Source: JAJUFS01 sp036381175 (GTDB taxonomy: Bacteria; Pseudomonadota; Gammaproteobacteria; Natronospirales; JAJUFS01). Taken from it: a stretch of 64,000 nucleotides of DNA. Numbering within the stretch: the stretch's first letter is position 1; every line of letters starts with the position of its first letter. Under the pieces are notes generated by a model. It saw only the letters and a list, made by a program, of their open reading frames with translations. It was not told the origin of the DNA and made no database searches. The position numbers and the translations under genes were made by a program. The stretch covers positions 1 to 64,000 of the forward strand of contig DASVDI010000016.1 in assembly GCA_036381175.1 (NCBI GenBank). The letters run 5' to 3'. Below, one piece after another: positions 1-8,000 of this stretch.

Positions 1-698
1 AGCTGGCTGTGGCGCAAAAGGAATTCCAGGTTCGAGGGATGCGGAAATTTCGGCGCGCCGCCGAAGCCGCCGTTGTCCGCATCGAATTCCTGCTCGAGAT
101 TGCGGCGGGCTTTCTTGATCGGTGCGTCGTCCAGCGGCTGGTTTGCATCCACAGGCCTGGAATCGAGTTTCGCAAACACCTCGCGCAATGCCGCGTTCTG
201 TTCGCGAAGTTGCGCGCGCTGTTCGATGAAGGCGGCGTGCACGCGCCGCAGGACGTCCTTGAAACCCGGCATGCCGAAGCGCGCCTCGCGCGGAAAATAC
301 GTGCCCGCGAAAAAAGGCGTGAGATCGTCGGGCGCGAGAAACACGGTGAGCGGCCAGCCGCCGGCTCGCTGCGCGAGGACCTGGTGCGCGGTCTGGTAAA
401 CGCGATCGAGATCGGGCCGTTCCTCGCGGTCGATCTTGATGTTCACGAACAACTCGTTCATCAACTCCGCGGTGTCGGCGTCTTCGAAGGATTCGTGCGC
501 CATCACATGGCACCAGTGGCAGGCGGAATAGCCGATGGAAAGCAGGATCGGCTTGTCGGCGTCGCGCGCCGCGGCCAGCGCTGCGTCATCCCACGGCTGC
601 CAGGCAACGGGATTGTCCGCGTGCTGCAGAAGGTAGGGGCTGGTTTCCGCGTCCAGGCGATTGTCCGATGATTTCCCCGCGTGCGCGTTGCCGCCCAT
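1..698 (-). CDS. DUF255 thioredoxin-domain protein (YyaL/SSP411 family), 3' end outside window
   Basis: Only the N-terminal 232 codons are present; the gene runs off the left edge. Reading from the ATG at 698, residues about 12-60 hold SPYLLQHADNPVAW and SACHWCHVMAHESFED, the hallmark of the DUF255 thioredoxin-like domain with a CxxC-type site. GGWPLTVFLAPDDLTPFFAGTYFP follows near residue 100 (seen as several shorter blocks). Full-length members are usually 600-700 residues and add an (alpha/alpha)6 glycosidase-like domain that lies outside the window. The biochemical role of bacterial members is not settled. The neighbour rlmI is divergent, with the two starts only 73 bp apart. Identity is confident; function is not. 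Confidence 0.88.
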   Translation of the reverse strand, partial: MGGNAHAGKSSDNRLDAETSPYLLQHADNPVAWQPWDDAALAAARDADKPILLSIGYSACHWCHVMAHESFEDADTAELMNELFVNIKIDREERPDLDRVYQTAHQVLAQRAGGWPLTVFLAPDDLTPFFAGTYFPREARFGMPGFKDVLRRVHAAFIEQRAQLREQNAALREVFAKLDSRPVDANQPLDDAPIKKARRNLEQEFDADNGGFGGAPKFPHPSNLEFLLRHSQ

Positions 699-720
699 GG
701 TTCCGTTGTCCCTGGCTTGC

Positions 721-726
721 TAGAAT
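721..726 (+). promoter_or_regulatory. Possible extended -10 promoter of rlmI (TGC-TAGAAT)
   Basis: TAGAAT preceded by TGC sits 45 bp before the rlmI ATG. It resembles an extended -10 box; no convincing -35 hexamer is visible. The same TAGAAT hexamer recurs upstream of lgt, lptD, dacA and moeB in this window. Confidence 0.4.
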
Positions 727-771
727 TCCGCCCGATCATAAAGCATCCCGCCCAGCCGTTCCCGGAGTGTC

Positions 772-1968
772 ATGAATACCGAATTGCCGTCGCTTATCCT
801 GAAGAAAGGCGAGGACCGCCGCCTGCGCGCGGGACATTTGTGGATTTTCAGCAATGAAGTGGACGTGAAGCGCACGCCGCTGACGGCCTTCGAGCCCGGC
901 GCGCTCGCGAAGGTGGAAGCGTCCGGCGGCCGTCCGCTCGGCCTTGCTTATGTGAATCCGCACTCTCTGATCTCGGCGCGCCTGCTCACGCACGGCAAAT
1001 CGCTGCCGGATTTCAACGCGCTGCTTCGTGGCCGGATTCGCGCGGCGCTTGCCCTGCGCGAACGCCTGTTCGATGCGCCGTATTACCGGCTGGTGTTCGG
1101 CGAATCGGATTTGCTGCCGGGGTTGGTCGTGGATCGCTTCGGTGATGTGCTGGTGATGCAGATTGCCACCGCAGGCATGGAAGCGCGTCGCGACGCGATC
1201 ATTGACGTCTTACGCACGGAAATCTCGCCGCGCGGCATCGTGATCCAGAATCACATGCCGATCCGCGAGTTCGAAGGCCTGCCGGTGGGCGACGCGGAGA
1301 CCATCGGCGAGGTTCCCGAAAAGCTCAAGGTCATTGAGAACGGCCTGGAGTTCGCCGTCGATCTTTCCGCCGGCCAGAAGACTGGCTGGTTTTTCGACCA
1401 GCGCGACAACCGCGCGAAAATTCGCCGCTACGTGAAGGACCGCCGCGTGCTGGACGTGTTCAGTTACGCCGGCGGCTGGGGCGTCACGGCCGCGAATGCG
1501 GGCGCGAGCGAGGTCATTTGCGTGGACAGCTCGGCAGGCGCGCTCGCCATGGCGCGCGAGAACGCGGCATTGAATGGCGTGAATATCGAAACCCTGGAAG
1601 CCGATGCGTTCAAGGCGCTCGCGGATTTGCGCGCGGCGGGCGAGAAATTTGATGTGGTGATCGTCGATCCGCCGGCATTCATCAAGCGCCGCAAGGATTT
1701 CAAGGCCGGCCTCGCCGGCTACCAGCGTCTCAACCAGGCAGCGCTGCAGGTGATCGCGGCAGACGGCATTCTCGTTTCCTGTTCCTGCTCGCACCACCTG
1801 GGTGAGCAGGATTTGCTCAACGCCATCCAGCGCTCGGCGCGCCACGTGGATCGTTACGCGCAGTTGCTGGAGTGGGGCCACCAGGCCGTCGATCATCCCG
1901 AGCATCCCGCGATTCCCGAGACGCGGTATCTGAAGTCGGTGACGCTGCGGGTGCTGGGCAACGACTGA
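772..1968 (+). CDS. rlmI: Class I SAM-dependent rRNA large-subunit cytosine methyltransferase, RlmI family
   Basis: 398 residues, the usual RlmI length (E. coli 396). The N-terminal third is PUA-like (LKKGEDRRLRAGHLWIFSNEV, in parts). The Rossmann methyltransferase core begins near residue 215 with LDVFSYAGGWGVTAANAGA (SAM-binding motif I), followed by the acidic motif VICVDSS, then IVDPPAF near 300 and the SCSCSHHL motif near 340. In E. coli the enzyme makes m5C1962 in 23S rRNA. The ATG at 772 has a GGAG box 6 bases ahead. It stands alone between the divergent DUF255 gene and a palindromic repeat, so it is probably a single transcription unit. RlmI versus a close RlmL/RlmK-type paralogue cannot be proved, but the PUA plus DPPAF layout fits RlmI. 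Confidence 0.9.
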   Translation: MNTELPSLILKKGEDRRLRAGHLWIFSNEVDVKRTPLTAFEPGALAKVEASGGRPLGLAYVNPHSLISARLLTHGKSLPDFNALLRGRIRAALALRERLFDAPYYRLVFGESDLLPGLVVDRFGDVLVMQIATAGMEARRDAIIDVLRTEISPRGIVIQNHMPIREFEGLPVGDAETIGEVPEKLKVIENGLEFAVDLSAGQKTGWFFDQRDNRAKIRRYVKDRRVLDVFSYAGGWGVTAANAGASEVICVDSSAGALAMARENAALNGVNIETLEADAFKALADLRAAGEKFDVVIVDPPAFIKRRKDFKAGLAGYQRLNQAALQVIAADGILVSCSCSHHLGEQDLLNAIQRSARHVDRYAQLLEWGHQAVDHPEHPAIPETRYLKSVTLRVLGND

Positions 1969-1972
1969 TCGG

Positions 1973-2068
1973 GTAGCCCGGATGAAACGAGCGAAGCGAG
2001 TGGGAATCCGGGGATCGAACGTCCCGGATTCCACGCCGCCCTCCGGGACGGCGTTGCATCCGGGCTAC
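1973..2068. repeat. GTAGCCCGGAT palindromic intergenic element, 96 bp
   Basis: Begins GTAGCCCGGATGAAACGAG and ends GCATCCGGGCTAC, so the outer arms are inverted copies; inner arms (GGAATCCGGG / CCCGGATTCC) form a second pair. It is non-coding, lies between rlmI and the lgt promoter, and looks like a non-autonomous MITE/REP-type element. It may also act as a terminator for rlmI. Confidence 0.75.
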
Positions 2069-2078
2069 GCGCGCCGTC

Positions 2079-2107
2079 CTGAAAAAGTCACTGCTGAAAG
2101 GTAGAAT
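2079..2107 (+). promoter_or_regulatory. Predicted sigma70 promoter of lgt-thyA, very short or no leader
   Basis: -35 CTGAAA at 2079-2084, 17-bp spacer, -10 TAGAAT at 2102-2107. The lgt ATG starts 8 bases after the -10 box, so the transcript should start at or next to the start codon. Confidence 0.6.
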
Positions 2108-2115
2108 CCCCCTCC

Positions 2116-2901
2116 ATGATTCAATATCCCGACATCGATCCCGTCATTTTCAGCATCGGCCCGGTAGACGTTCACTGGTACGGCCTGATGTACCTCATCG
2201 GCATCATCCTCGGCTGGTGGCTGCTGCGGCGGCGCGTTCACAGCGGCCGTTATGCTGCCTGGAATGACGACCAGCTGCTGGATTTCATCGTCTGGGTGGC
2301 GTTCGGCGTCATCATCGGCGGGCGCATCGGCTCCGTGCTGTTCTACAACTTCCAGGCATTTCTCGATGATCCGTTGATGATCGTGCGTATCTGGGAGGGT
2401 GGCATGTCCTTCCACGGCGGCCTGCTCGGCGTGCTGGTCGCGGTGGTGTGGTTTGCGCGCCGCACGGGGCATCGCTTCTGGGAGCTGGTCGACATGATCG
2501 CGCCAGTCGTGCCAATTGGCCTTGGCGCCGGGCGGCTCGGCAATTTCATCAACGCGGAACTCTGGGGCAAGGTCACGGACGTGCCATGGGCGATCGTCTA
2601 TAAAGGCGAGCCGCGGCATCCCTCGCAGTTGTACGAATTCCTGCTCGAAGGCGTGCTGATGTTCATAATACTGTACTGGTATTCGCGCAAGCCGCGTCCT
2701 GTCGGCGAAGTCTCCGGGCTGTTCGCGATTCTCTACGGCGTGTTCCGCTTCGCGGTCGAATTCGTGCGCCTGCCGGACGCACACATCGATTATCTCGCCT
2801 GGGGCTGGCTGACGATGGGACAGGTCCTGTCATTCCCGTTGATTCTCGTCGGTATCGGGCTCCTCGTGTGGGCGCGCCGCCATCCCGGGAAGCTGGCATG
2901 A
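2116..2901 (+). CDS. lgt: Phosphatidylglycerol-prolipoprotein diacylglyceryl transferase
   Basis: 261 residues, multi-spanning inner-membrane enzyme that transfers diacylglyceryl from phosphatidylglycerol to the lipobox cysteine, the first step of lipoprotein maturation. Seen: the Lgt signature GRIGSVLFYNF near residue 70, GGMSFHGGLLG near 95 and GRLGNFINAELWG near 140 (conserved Arg and Asn), and RHPSQLYEFLLEG near 170. At least six hydrophobic segments are visible. The TGA overlaps the thyA ATG (ATGA), an lgt-thyA coupling also seen as neighbours in E. coli. Several lipoproteins in this window are its likely substrates (Ig/FG-GAP protein, RlpA, small lipoproteins). Confidence 0.97.
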   Translation: MIQYPDIDPVIFSIGPVDVHWYGLMYLIGIILGWWLLRRRVHSGRYAAWNDDQLLDFIVWVAFGVIIGGRIGSVLFYNFQAFLDDPLMIVRIWEGGMSFHGGLLGVLVAVVWFARRTGHRFWELVDMIAPVVPIGLGAGRLGNFINAELWGKVTDVPWAIVYKGEPRHPSQLYEFLLEGVLMFIILYWYSRKPRPVGEVSGLFAILYGVFRFAVEFVRLPDAHIDYLAWGWLTMGQVLSFPLILVGIGLLVWARRHPGKLA

Positions 2902-3692
2902 AGCAGTATCTCGAGATGATGCGCCGTGTGCGCAATGAGGGTGCGAGGAAGGAAGACCGGACAGGAACAGGAACGCTCAGCGTGTTCGGGCACCAGATGC
3001 GTTTCGATCTTTCGGAAGGCTTTCCGATGGTGACGACCAAGAAGCTGCATCTGCGCTCCATCATCCACGAGCTGCTGTGGTTCCTGAAGGGTGACACCAA
3101 CATCCAGTATCTCAAGGACAACGGCGTCAGCATCTGGGACGAGTGGGCGGATGAAAACGGCGACCTTGGTCCGGTGTACGGTTACCAGTGGCGTTCCTGG
3201 CCCGCGCCGAATGGCGAGCACATCGACCAGATCGAGAAGGTGCTAGAGCAGATTCGCGGCAATCCGGATTCGCGCCGGATCATTGTTTCTGCGTGGAATG
3301 TCGCGGACATCGACCGCATGGCGCTCGCGCCGTGTCACGCGTTTTTCCAGTTCTACGTCGCGGACGGAAAACTTTCCTGCCAGCTCTACCAGCGCAGCGC
3401 GGACATCTTCCTCGGCGTGCCGTTCAATATCGCTTCCTACGCACTGCTCACGCACATGGTTGCGCAGCAATGCGATCTCGAGGTGGGCGATTTCGTCTGG
3501 ACGGGCGGCGATTGTCATCTCTATGCGAATCATCTCGAACAGGCGGACGAACAACTTTCACGCGAACCGCTGCCGCTGCCGGCGCTGAACATTCGCCGCA
3601 AGCCGCCGAGCTTGTTTGATTATGCGTTTGAAGACTTTGAAATTGTCGGTTATGAAAGTCATCCGCATATAAAGGCGCCTGTGGCGGTCTAG
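2898..3692 (+). CDS. thyA: Thymidylate synthase
   Basis: 264 residues from the ATG at 2898, exactly the E. coli ThyA length; a longer frame from 2868 is open but lies inside lgt. It methylates dUMP to dTMP with methylene-tetrahydrofolate. Seen: RTGTGTLSVFG near residue 20, WRSWPAPNG near 100, the catalytic cysteine in LAPCHAFFQFYV near 146, and YQRSADIFLGVPFNIASYA near 165-185. ATGA overlap with lgt implies translational coupling. folA lies two genes downstream, so dTMP synthesis and dihydrofolate recycling are grouped. Confidence 0.98.
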   Translation: MKQYLEMMRRVRNEGARKEDRTGTGTLSVFGHQMRFDLSEGFPMVTTKKLHLRSIIHELLWFLKGDTNIQYLKDNGVSIWDEWADENGDLGPVYGYQWRSWPAPNGEHIDQIEKVLEQIRGNPDSRRIIVSAWNVADIDRMALAPCHAFFQFYVADGKLSCQLYQRSADIFLGVPFNIASYALLTHMVAQQCDLEVGDFVWTGGDCHLYANHLEQADEQLSREPLPLPALNIRRKPPSLFDYAFEDFEIVGYESHPHIKAPVAV

Positions 3693-3699
3693 GGAACTT

Positions 3700-3987
3700 A
3701 TGAAAATTGCGAAAGGACTCGCGCTGGCTACTGCCTGGATTGTCGCTGCAGCCCCCGTGCTGCTTTTGGTCTACGCCTTCGCGATTTCATGTCAGGGTTG
3801 GGGCTGTTCCGGTGTTGGCGCGATTGTTTCGCTCGCCGTACTGCTTTCAGTCGTTGCCTCTGTTGCGCTGATAGCAGTTGCCATTGCAATGCATCTGCAC
3901 GGCTCGAGGTGGAAATCGGTAGTTCCCATGTTTGTGGTATCGATGAGTCCATTCGCCTTCGTGGTACTGACGGAGTTTTTCAGGTGA
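3700..3987 (+). CDS. Small membrane protein of unknown function
   Basis: 95 residues. Three hydrophobic stretches (about residues 6-28, 38-62 and 72-90) separated by short loops, one with a Cys pair (SCQGWGCSG). I do not recognise a family. An AGGGAA box precedes the ATG, and the TGA overlaps the GTG of the next gene (GTGA), so it is probably a real coupled gene in the lgt-thyA operon rather than a chance frame. Confidence 0.65.
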   Translation: MKIAKGLALATAWIVAAAPVLLLVYAFAISCQGWGCSGVGAIVSLAVLLSVVASVALIAVAIAMHLHGSRWKSVVPMFVVSMSPFAFVVLTEFFR

Positions 3988-4322
3988 AAGAAATTTCCTG
4001 GCAGGAATTCGAGCAGGTCGAGCTGCGCGTCGGCACGATTATCAACGTTGAGGAATTCCCAGAAGCGCGCAAGCCCGCCTACAAGCTGGAAGTGGATTTC
4101 GGGGATGAAATCGGCGTACGGAAATCCTCCGCGCAAATCACGGCACATTACACACCGGAAGAATTGCTCGGCCGGCAGGTTGTTGGCGTTGTGAATTTCC
4201 CGGTAAAGCAGATCGGCCCGATGCGCTCGGAGTGTCTTGTCACCGGCTTTTATCGCGATGATGGTTCGGTGATTCTTTGCGTGCCGGACAAACCCGTCGC
4301 CAACGGCAGCAAGCTGGGCTGA
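3984..4322 (+). CDS. tRNA-binding domain protein, CsaA/YgjH type
   Basis: 112 residues from the GTG at 3984, which overlaps the preceding stop; an in-frame upstream extension runs antisense-like through the small membrane gene and is rejected. FEQVELRVGTI near residue 9-20 and the KPAYKLEVDFG and QVVGVVNFP blocks match the OB-fold tRNA-binding domain found at the C-terminus of MetRS and in stand-alone CsaA (about 110 residues). Bacillus CsaA has chaperone-like, secretion-related activity; tRNA structure binding is the ancestral role. Which applies here is unknown. Confidence 0.85.
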   Translation: MKEISWQEFEQVELRVGTIINVEEFPEARKPAYKLEVDFGDEIGVRKSSAQITAHYTPEELLGRQVVGVVNFPVKQIGPMRSECLVTGFYRDDGSVILCVPDKPVANGSKLG

Positions 4323-4351
4323 CTGACGAATACCGCCACGAAAGCTATACT
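4323..4351 (+). promoter_or_regulatory. Possible sigma70 promoter of folA
   Basis: CTGACG at 4323-4328, 17-bp spacer, TATACT at 4346-4351, starting right after the csaA stop codon. It would give a leader of about 20 bases containing a GGGGGG Shine-Dalgarno tract before the folA ATG. Confidence 0.5.
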
Positions 4352-4378
4352 TTTCAGCAGTGACATTGGGGGGCTGCC

Positions 4379-4888
4379 ATGAAACTCGCATTCGTCGTCG
4401 CCATGGGCGACAACCGCGCCATCGGCAAGGATGGCGGCATGCCCTGGCACATGCCCGCCGATCTCGCACACTTCAAGCGCGTCACGATGGGCAAGCCGAT
4501 GCTGATGGGGCGCAAGACTTTCGAATCCATCGGCAAGGCGCTTCCCGGCCGTGACAGCATCGTGATCACGCGTGACGAAACGTGGCGCGCGGATGGCGTG
4601 CTTGTCGCGAACGATCTCAAGAGCGGCTTGCAGAAGGCGGCAACCGCCGCGAAAGTGCGCGGTGCTGACGAGATCGCCGTGATCGGTGGCGCGAGCATTT
4701 ACGAAGCACTGATGGATCGCGCCGACGTGCTTTACGTCACCGAGCTGAAATCGCGTTTTGACGCGGATACGTATTTCCCGTCAATGGGTTTTGGCTGGGA
4801 AGAAGTGTCGCGTGAGTCGCATTCCGCGGACGAGAAGAATCCGGTCGGCTATGACTTTGTCGTGCTGGCCCGGGCGGCTCCGGCGTAA
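4379..4888 (+). CDS. folA: Dihydrofolate reductase
   Basis: 169 residues, close to E. coli FolA (159). Reduces dihydrofolate to tetrahydrofolate with NADPH. Seen: AMGDNRAIGKDGGMPWHMPADL at residues about 8-30 (read in two blocks, with the catalytic acidic Asp of PADL), FKRVTMGKPMLMGRKTFESIG near 33-54, LPGRDSIVITR, and IAVIGGASIYEALM near 100. A GGGGGG tract precedes the ATG. It regenerates the folate consumed by ThyA upstream. In E. coli folA is beside apaH; here about 12.8 kb of accessory DNA separates them. Confidence 0.97.
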   Translation: MKLAFVVAMGDNRAIGKDGGMPWHMPADLAHFKRVTMGKPMLMGRKTFESIGKALPGRDSIVITRDETWRADGVLVANDLKSGLQKAATAAKVRGADEIAVIGGASIYEALMDRADVLYVTELKSRFDADTYFPSMGFGWEEVSRESHSADEKNPVGYDFVVLARAAPA

Positions 4889-5064
4889 TCCGAGTTCGGT
4901 TTTTCGTCCTCCGATACCGCCTTTTTTAAAAACCTTCGTTTATCAGTACCCCTCCTCAGAAAAATCAGTAATTCCCCGCGCTGTCGCAACGGATGCGGGC
5001 AGTACCTTGGAGCGGTTTGCGAGACGACAACCCGTCGCCTCGTACCGCGAAAAGGAATTCTCCC

Positions 5065-8000
5065 ATGGCCCCATTATCAGCCGCGCGTGCGTCGACTTTC
5101 GTATTGCCTTTCCTGCTGCTTTCCGCCTGCGGCGGTGGAGGTGGCGGCGGAACCGTCAATCAACCGCCGGCAGTCAGTATCGAGACCGCTCCGGGAAACA
5201 TCACGAAGAACGGTGTTGCAGAGGGCGCAGACATTACACTGCGCGCTGTTGCCAGCGACCCGGACGGAAACACCATCGAAAGTTTCAGCTGGAAACAGCT
5301 CGCCGGAGGGCATGAGTTCGATCTTTCCGACGCCGATGACGCGGAGCTGGTTTTGAAAGCGCCTGACGTGAGCGTCGACGGTGACCGTTACGCGTTCAGC
5401 GTGACCGTGCAGGACAGCGAGGGCGCGGACTCCAGCGCCACTGTCGCCTTTGACGTGAATTTCGTAAACAAACCGCCACAGGTCGCGTTGAAGGTCGAGA
5501 GCGCTGAAGCCGCCGAGGGAACCGTCGTGCGGTTCGATGCCAGCGGATCAACCGATCCGGACGAGCAGACGCTGGCCTTTCAGTGGGAACAGGTGGATAC
5601 CGGCAACGGCATGCCGGCCGCGGCGATTGTCGACAACGGTGACGGCACCGCTGACGTCACACTGCCGAACATTGCCAATGTTCTGAACGGCGAACGCCTG
5701 CGCATTCGCGTGACCGCGAACGATCAACATGACGGCGACCAAATGGCCGCCAGCGCCGAAGCAGGCATCGGCGTGCTGTTCGTCAACGGCGAACCGCAGT
5801 TGCAGGCGATTGTCGTCAGCGAAGAAACGGTGAATGAAGGCGCACTGGACCCGGCCGTGACGATTGCGGTGGATGCTTTCGACGCAGACGACGATACGCT
5901 GACTTACATGTGGGACGTGCCTGGCGGCTTTGTCGCTGATGGCGTGGGCTCAAACATCCTGACCGTGAGCGCGACGCCGGACGTCGGCGTATTGGGCGAG
6001 ACGTTCGAATTTGATGTTCATGTCAGCGATTCACTGACCACGTCCGTGTTTACAACATCGTTGACAGTGAATTTCGTCAATGTCGCGCCGGTGATCAGCG
6101 CTGCGGGCAGTAACTTCACTGCCGGCGGGAACGTGGAACTGGCCGTTACGGCCAGCGATTCCGACCTCCAGGAACTCGGTTATTCGTGGACTCAGAATCC
6201 GGCCGACGAGCGACAGGTCGACTTGGCGGCGAATGCCGATGGCAGCGCGGGTTTCGCTGCGCCGAACGTGAGTACTCAGACCGATCTGCATTTCACCGTG
6301 ATAGTGAGTGACGGCGATTTGATCGACAGTGCGGACGTTACGGTAACGATCGATCCCGATAACGCGCCGCCTGTCATTAACGACGTCGAGCAGACCGAGA
6401 CGGAAATCGATGAAAGCGACACGGTGGGTATCACGTTCACGGTCAACGCAACGGACGACCACACGGACACGGCGAACCTGACGTACGTGTGGGACGTGCC
6501 GGAGGATTTCGCTGGCATGACCGAAGGCGATACGACGAATCAGCTGCGTATCATCGCGACGCCGAACGTCATCGCCGATACGCCCTACGACTTCAGCGTC
6601 GTCGTTCGCGACGAAAGCAACGCCGAAGCTCGCGCGGATTTCGATTTGCTGGTGCGGTTCGTGAACCAGGATCCGACAGTGAGCATCGAAATTGTCAGTC
6701 CGGCGGATCTTGCCGATGTGGATCCGGCAGAGGGCACGCAAATCCACTTGCTCGCATCGGGCGAAGATGATGACGAACACGAACTCAGTTACGTGTGGAG
6801 CGCGCCCGCCCTTGGCGTTGACAGCCAGGAAGGAGATGAATTCATCGTCATCTTGCCCGAAGTGCAAGCTGATCAGCCCGTCACTGTCCAGGTGACCGCG
6901 AGCGATGGCGCGGGGGGCAGCGCCAACGATTCCATCGACTTCATGATCCTCGATGGCCCTGAAACACCGGAAGTAACGATCGTTGTCGAGGACAGTGTCT
7001 ACAGCGGTTATCCGCTCAGCCTCGCGGCGTTGACGGAAAACCTGGCGACTCCGATCACCTATGCCTGGACAGAGACCGGCGGTGTATCGCTCGGAATCAA
7101 CGGCATGACGTCGCAGACGATCGACCTCTCCGAAGTGCCGGACGTGGACGAGGACGGTGAAATCGTGACGATTGGCGTAACGGCCACGGGTAGTGACGGT
7201 GTGGCGAATTCAGAGGTCGAGATCACCGTAAGCCAGCGTCCGGCGGCCATGCCGTTGCCTTTCTCTTTCAATGATCTGAACGATGTTCCCGTGGGGCGCA
7301 CGACTGCCATTGGCGGATTGTCGATCGACAGCAGCGTGGTGACCATTGAAGGTCTCCAAGACGGAGAACCGGCGCCGATCAACGTGACTGGAGGATCATA
7401 TTCCCTGGACGGCGGTATGACGTTCATCGAAGAGGCAAGCGAAGTTTTCAATGGTCAGAGCGTGGCAGTCCGTGTGGAGGGGCCGGCGGCAAGCGAAGGA
7501 ACGGAATCCGTCAGCCTGAACGTCGGAGGTTACGAGGATACCTTCAGCGTTGACGGCATCGATTCCGGCCTTGCAGCGGAAGGCGTTCCCGGTGGTGTGC
7601 GCTGGAGCTGGGCGGAGATGCAGGGCGTGGAGAGTTATCGCATCAGTCGTGCGGCGCCCAGCATGACGACAGCAGTGGCATTGGCGGACATCGAGGGAGA
7701 CGTCACGCAGTTCGAACACCAGATTCCCGTATGGGCGGCGGGTTGGGGAACGACGCTTCAGACCCGGGATCGCTACGACCTCGGCGCTTTCGACGTTGAG
7801 GGCATACTGCGCGACGTGCTCGGCTCCCAACAGTCGTTGCCCCAGCAAGCATCGGTGGACGCGATCACGTACATCAAGCGCGGGGATGAAGACGTGCGGG
7901 AGGAAGAAGGCCGGGTGTTCGGCAGTGCAATTGCGGTGAGCGACGACGGACAGGTGATGGTTGTCGGCGCGCCCGGCGAGAGCGTCGCGACCGAAGACCG

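Noticed and set aside
4889..5064. Riboswitch or structured leader ahead of the Ig/FG-GAP lipoprotein
   Set aside because: The 176-base gap has some complementarity but matches no known aptamer consensus (GEMM, TPP, cobalamin checked by eye).
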